From: Butyrivibrio sp. WCD3002
GTDB lineage: Bacteria; Bacillota; Clostridia; Lachnospirales; Lachnospiraceae
DNA: 64,000 bases
NCBI RefSeq assembly: GCF_000424265.1
Contig: NZ_AUJO01000002.1
Span: forward strand, 355,289 to 419,288
Direction: 5' to 3'
Shown here: in pieces, positions 61,101-64,000 of the stretch
How positions within the stretch are numbered: position 1 is the first letter of the stretch
Layout: the number at the start of each line of letters is the position of its first letter
Position numbers and translations under genes: made by a program
Notes under the pieces: generated by a model
Database searches by the model: none
The model's input: only the letters and a program-made list of their open reading frames with translations
What the model was told of the DNA's origin: nothing

Positions 61101-62101
61101 GCCACAGGCTCTTTGGCATAATTCATGTGCCGGCAGATGGTCTTTTTATCCTCGGAAAAGAATTTTTTCGCAAGATCAGAAAGCTTATCTTTTGCATAGG
61201 TTCTGTGGTTCTTGGCTGCTTCGCGCTTATCTGCATTTACTGAGTCATCTTTTTTAGATGGAAGACGGTCAAATTCGAGATTAACAATAGCCGATCTTAG
61301 TTCATCAAAACTATAGTCAGATTTCGATCTGATCTCAACTATCGCCTTCAGCTCTTTTTCCAGAAGATCGCAATACATGTATGGGCCGTCGGATTCACTT
61401 GCAAGAGAAAGAGCCATTTGAAGCCTCATCTCACACTCCTCTAAAAGCTGAGCTGTGAGTTTTTTACAATCCTTTACGAAAAATGCATTCTCAAAATCAG
61501 CTTCATCTATTTCATAGTCACTTTTCCTCTCAAGAAGCCACTCCTCGGGAAAAGGCATACTCATGGCATAGTTGTAGAGAGAAATTATGAAGTCATCTAT
61601 TCTGCTATCATCCTTACCTGTGGAAAAATACTCGGTACAGTTAAGGAAAGCCTCATCTCCTTCTGCATACTTTTCCTCAAGAAGCTCAGCGAGAACGTCC
61701 TGCATCAAAAGCTTCATCTCACCCTCATCCCCTACGCGGTATGAAGGATCAAGACCGATCTCATTGAAATTATTCCTTATGACATACTGGCAAAAGGAAT
61801 CGATGGTTGTTATCTGTGCGCCATGCACAAGGGTCTCCTGCCTCTGAAGATGCGCATTACCGGGATCCTCCTCAAGCTTTTTAGATATGGCCTCGAGGAT
61901 TTTGTCCTTCATGGATGAAGCTGCTGCCTTGGTGAAGGTAACAACAAGCAGCCTGTCGATATCGATAGGCTTATCTCCTGTGATTCTCTGTATGATCCTC
62001 TCAACAAGAACAGTGGTCTTGCCGCTTCCCGCCGCAGCAGAAACAAGGACATTTGAATTTCTTGCATCTATAACAGATTGCTGTTCAACGGTAAATCCCA
62101 T
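58196..62101 (-). CDS. addA: ATP-dependent helicase/nuclease subunit A (AddA)
   Basis: 1301 residues. UvrD-type helicase: FTVEQQSVIDARNSNVLVSA then GSGKTTVLVERI (Walker A, residues about 20-35), VMIDEYQDSNKVQE (Walker B), MVGDVKQSIYKFR, and AMTRAKEKLIL. The C-terminal RecB-like nuclease has GTVYHKIMELIY and VLLDYKTDKVRSG. With AddB it forms the Chi-regulated recombination nuclease-helicase of Firmicutes. Its ATG overlaps the addB stop (TAATG). Length matches the family (about 1200-1300). Confidence 0.98.
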   Translation of the reverse strand: MGFTVEQQSVIDARNSNVLVSAAAGSGKTTVLVERIIQRITGDKPIDIDRLLVVTFTKAAASSMKDKILEAISKKLEEDPGNAHLQRQETLVHGAQITTIDSFCQYVIRNNFNEIGLDPSYRVGDEGEMKLLMQDVLAELLEEKYAEGDEAFLNCTEYFSTGKDDSRIDDFIISLYNYAMSMPFPEEWLLERKSDYEIDEADFENAFFVKDCKKLTAQLLEECEMRLQMALSLASESDGPYMYCDLLEKELKAIVEIRSKSDYSFDELRSAIVNLEFDRLPSKKDDSVNADKREAAKNHRTYAKDKLSDLAKKFFSEDKKTICRHMNYAKEPVAVLADLAISFKEKFDGKKREKGIIDFGDMEHLALQILVRKNEKNDYEPTNAAKQYRDYYEEVMIDEYQDSNKVQELLLSVISGEEIGNYNRFMVGDVKQSIYKFRLARPEIFMEKMESYGSEVDAKKRKISLHNNFRSRREVLDSVNYIFEQIMGKELGGVGYNDDAALIAGASFEKPDNPDEFATEYLFVDAGDEKKDGSRELEARMIAARIKELMADGVVSAKDGGFRKVRYSDIVILMRAISGFEDIIKKVFDEQGIPAYIESKSGYFSAIEVEVILNLLRVISNPLQDIPLVSVMHSPICDFSDEELAIIKAVDRKRNISPLAGSSFYEILKRSIDDEAEGTASDDGSVKENNEASDTEKADIPESIKNKIRKLVDLITKLRHHSEFLPVNELIKEIYELTGYYEYCAALPGGERRSANLNMLAEKAAVYEKTSYRGVFHFVRYIEQLGKYEVDFGEAGTLDENADVVRLMSIHKSKGLEFPICFVAGMSKSFNFRDIYNSVVSDMDLGIGTHAIDLEKRILYRTLRKRMMEETMKMDILGEEMRILYVAMTRAKEKLILTGSMKLGNPEKKSASDFGPKLTALKRFRNRDRIEGNQPYLLPFFLRSTASSYQDLLLMALARHPAYKTLCDMAEADCEAVDESCGISVSSIRGDDNSYVVPYKFRIFTAKELEASEFIEDLGPDMKLKDIAVLNADEKALSDSFKEKFLEKYAYENLGRLFVKTTVSELKKAAYVDENEPVHDIGLKVGSPDEDDENIPSFVKASDKKLFGAERGTVYHKIMELIYDNNGACADAFQGTDDSTGNKVDKFTSYDERLKTPGSWIEYLEETGMLADGAGDCVNTEDITAFCSSSVGLRMKAAMEAGHLHRESQFMMGVSSERIDKELPPEELVLIQGIIDVWFEEDDGIVLLDYKTDKVRSGDELIHRYKVQLDYYQEALERITGKKVKERIIYSFTLGETISVP

Positions 62102-64000
62102 TAGTTCTCACCCCTGTTGTCATCAGTTTCTATATCTTCTGTCTTTATCTTTTCCAAGATTTCCTCATCAGAAAGCTTTTTCAGCTGTCTCTTGCGGTAG
62201 CCTCGGACGCCTTCATCATAGCCGCATACCGAATGGAAGCTGCAATAGGTGCAGGCGTTTTTGTTATCAAGCTCATAGGGATTGATTTCCACATCACCTG
62301 AAACTATGTCCTGTCCGCTTTTTTTGATGAGCTTTTTCACATAGTCTGAGACCTCTTCAAAATCAGAAGCCGCCATTACCTCTGAGCCTTTCTTTGTAAA
62401 TGAGCCATCATTTTTGAATTTCACATGTATAACATCAGACTCCTGCCCGGGCTCATGGTCAAGGATATCCACAATCTCTCTGTTCTCCTGAATGATTCCG
62501 CTGGGCCTAAGCTCCTTCCTTACGATGGCATTGATCTCCTCATCACTTGGCTGTTCTGAAAAATCCTTACCCTCAAGAACCGGATCATTTATGTGATAAT
62601 ACAAAACTGCTGCCGGGACTATCTCTTTTCCGGGGCGCTTTGCCGCTTCCATTCCCCTTGCCACATTCATGTACATAACGAGCTGCAGCTGTAGCCCGTA
62701 ATACAGTGCGCAAAGGTCAATCTTCTTATTGCCGGACTTAAAATCGATTACCTTAACAAAAACATGGTCCGCATCCTCATAGGTATCAACTCTGTCGATC
62801 TTACCGGTAAGCTTCATCTTTTTAAGAATTCTGCCCTTTTCATCCTCTGTAAGATTCACGTTTATGGCATCTATGCTTCCAGCGCTGTCAAAAGCCGCCT
62901 CTACATACTTAGGCATAAATGATCCCTTCTGCAGCTGATATCTGAGGGTATCAATGGAGCGGTAAAGAATTCTTTTTATCCTTGCCTTTGAAGCCTCGCC
63001 GCGCATGGTACTTGAAAGTATTCCTTCACCATACTCTCCTGCGTATGCATCAAATACCTCATCTAAGATTTCTTTTCCCTGCTCATCATCAAAGCTTGTC
63101 CAGGTCAGATTTTTCTCCGTAAGCTTATTGGAAAAGCCTTCGAGCACGCCGTGGAAAACATTTCCCATATCGGAATAATCAAAGGCAAATTCCTCTCTCT
63201 CCTCAATGCCAAGGCCATACCTCAAGAAATGTGCATAGGCACACTGAGCGAATTTCTCAAGCCTTGATACCGAGTTAACAAGGATATTTCCGTAAATCAT
63301 GGAGGATACCGCATCGGAAAGAGGCTTATGCCTGTAGCTAAAGCCTGCTGCGTTAAGGAGCTTACTTAATCTCTCCTTACCTTCTACGCTCTTTTCGTTA
63401 AGTGCCGCATATAGTGCCTTAAAGCTGCTTTCCTCCTGCTCCTTCATATACCCGTTTACATATCTCTGGATATTTTCAGACATATATCCAAAGGCATTTT
63501 CAGGAGTGCTAAGAAGCTCCGTTCCACTAAGCTCCGTAAATGAAATCTCCTGCGCATTGGGGAAAAAGCCCTTTATCTTACCGATTATGTAGGCAGGGCC
63601 TATGCTCTTTCCATCCGGCGTAAGATGTGAGTATGACAAAAACAGCCCCTTTGAAGGCTTTGTAAGGTTCATGTAAAGATAGAGCCTCTGAATATACATC
63701 TGCTGCCTTGGCGTAGGAGCCATCTCAATTCCGGTATTTGAATCAACAAGAAACTGTCTCTCTATGTCGGAGATAATGCCACCTGTTCCCGCACCTTTTG
63801 GAATCAGATCATCATTTACGCCAAGGAAAAACAGGTATTTTACCTCCTTAAGCCTTGTTCTCTCAATATCACCGACGACGATTCTGTCAACGCTCTGGGG
63901 AATTGTCCCTATCTCTATATCACCGAAGCCCACCTCAAGAATCTCCAAATACTCCTCGAGAGTCAGCTTTTCATCAGCCATGAGAATAGTTATCTGATCT
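62101..64000 (-). CDS. addB: ATP-dependent nuclease subunit B (AddB), N-terminus outside window
   Basis: The frame is open to the right edge; about 633 residues are visible, lacking the N-terminal half of a ~1150-residue protein. The internal ATG at 63981 is not the start since the frame continues (ending DQITILMADEK). Visible features: LFFLGVNDDLIPKG, the RecB-type nuclease VIDFKSGNKKIDL, and a C-terminal cysteine cluster ACTYCSFHSVCGYDE that binds an Fe-S cluster with one cysteine from outside the window. Forms AddAB with the downstream addA, which overlaps by one base. Confidence 0.96.
   Translation of the reverse strand, partial: DQITILMADEKLTLEEYLEILEVGFGDIEIGTIPQSVDRIVVGDIERTRLKEVKYLFFLGVNDDLIPKGAGTGGIISDIERQFLVDSNTGIEMAPTPRQQMYIQRLYLYMNLTKPSKGLFLSYSHLTPDGKSIGPAYIIGKIKGFFPNAQEISFTELSGTELLSTPENAFGYMSENIQRYVNGYMKEQEESSFKALYAALNEKSVEGKERLSKLLNAAGFSYRHKPLSDAVSSMIYGNILVNSVSRLEKFAQCAYAHFLRYGLGIEEREEFAFDYSDMGNVFHGVLEGFSNKLTEKNLTWTSFDDEQGKEILDEVFDAYAGEYGEGILSSTMRGEASKARIKRILYRSIDTLRYQLQKGSFMPKYVEAAFDSAGSIDAINVNLTEDEKGRILKKMKLTGKIDRVDTYEDADHVFVKVIDFKSGNKKIDLCALYYGLQLQLVMYMNVARGMEAAKRPGKEIVPAAVLYYHINDPVLEGKDFSEQPSDEEINAIVRKELRPSGIIQENREIVDILDHEPGQESDVIHVKFKNDGSFTKKGSEVMAASDFEEVSDYVKKLIKKSGQDIVSGDVEINPYELDNKNACTYCSFHSVCGYDEGVRGYRKRQLKKLSDEEILEKIKTEDIETDDNRGEN

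Noticed and set aside
1..64000. CRISPR arrays, tRNA or rRNA genes, insertion sequences
   Set aside because: No regularly spaced repeats, tRNA-like cloverleaf ends, rRNA segments or transposase-like proteins were seen.

Overview
The window looks like a chromosomal segment of a low-to-moderate GC anaerobic Firmicute of the Lachnospiraceae, most like Butyrivibrio or a close relative. This is inferred from Gram-positive style ribosome binding sites (GGAGG), lipobox lipoproteins, AddAB, AsnA, ThiT, a YesM/YesN-type two-component system and the YYA-YPDV surface motif. No rRNA, tRNA, CRISPR array or insertion sequence was found. Almost every gene lies on the minus strand, so operons read from high to low coordinates.

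Region 1 (1-14399) is one tightly packed minus-strand operon. It encodes a Gram-positive type IV secretion / conjugation-like apparatus: a VirD4/TraG coupling ATPase, a VirB4 ATPase with a PrgI-like membrane domain fused at its N-terminus, two paralogous polytopic TrbL/VirB6-like channel proteins, a large anchored surface protein, a membrane-anchored solute-binding-like protein, and a secreted protein that runs off the left edge. The promoter-proximal genes encode a small membrane protein, a STAS-domain protein and a CPBP-family membrane protease. No relaxase or integrase is visible. Next to it (14561-17261) are an unknown cytoplasmic protein, a 3D-domain cell-wall protein and an exported protein.

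Region 2 (17391-24449) holds STAS-based signalling and a surface-modification operon. It contains a STAS protein fused by an apparent one-base deletion to an RsbW-like ATPase, then MATE exporter - MBOAT acyltransferase - SGNH-like partner - STAS/phosphotransferase fusion - cation-efflux-like protein in operon order.

Region 3 (24473-33959) is a sugar uptake locus: lipoprotein, sugar-binding lipoprotein, two RbsC-like permeases and an RbsA-like ATPase, driven by a YesM-like sensor kinase and a YesN-like response regulator whose reading frame is broken in an A-run. Region 4 (34151-38587) holds an L,D-transpeptidase, two unknown proteins, a degenerate PAS-GGDEF-EAL protein and a PH-domain protein.

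Region 5 (51671 down to 38652) appears to be one 11-gene operon: valS, folC, a 56-residue protein, a zinc-ribbon TPR membrane protein, a second MBOAT/SGNH pair, an 84-residue protein, RidA, a TPR lipoprotein, a D,D-carboxypeptidase and a PBP1-GGDEF protein, ending at a strong terminator. Upstream of valS is a 500-bp AT-rich gap with two DnaA-box matches, one inside a perfect 13-bp inverted repeat.

Region 6 (52173-64000) carries a RecB-nuclease/Fe-S helicase, an HPr-like protein lacking the catalytic histidine, a TPP riboswitch with thiT, asnA, a bacterial Ig-like surface protein and addAB (addB cut by the right edge).

Two apparent single-base deletions in A/T runs (17850-17853 and 31112-31116) both break or fuse genes. 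They could be assembly errors or real slippage sites.
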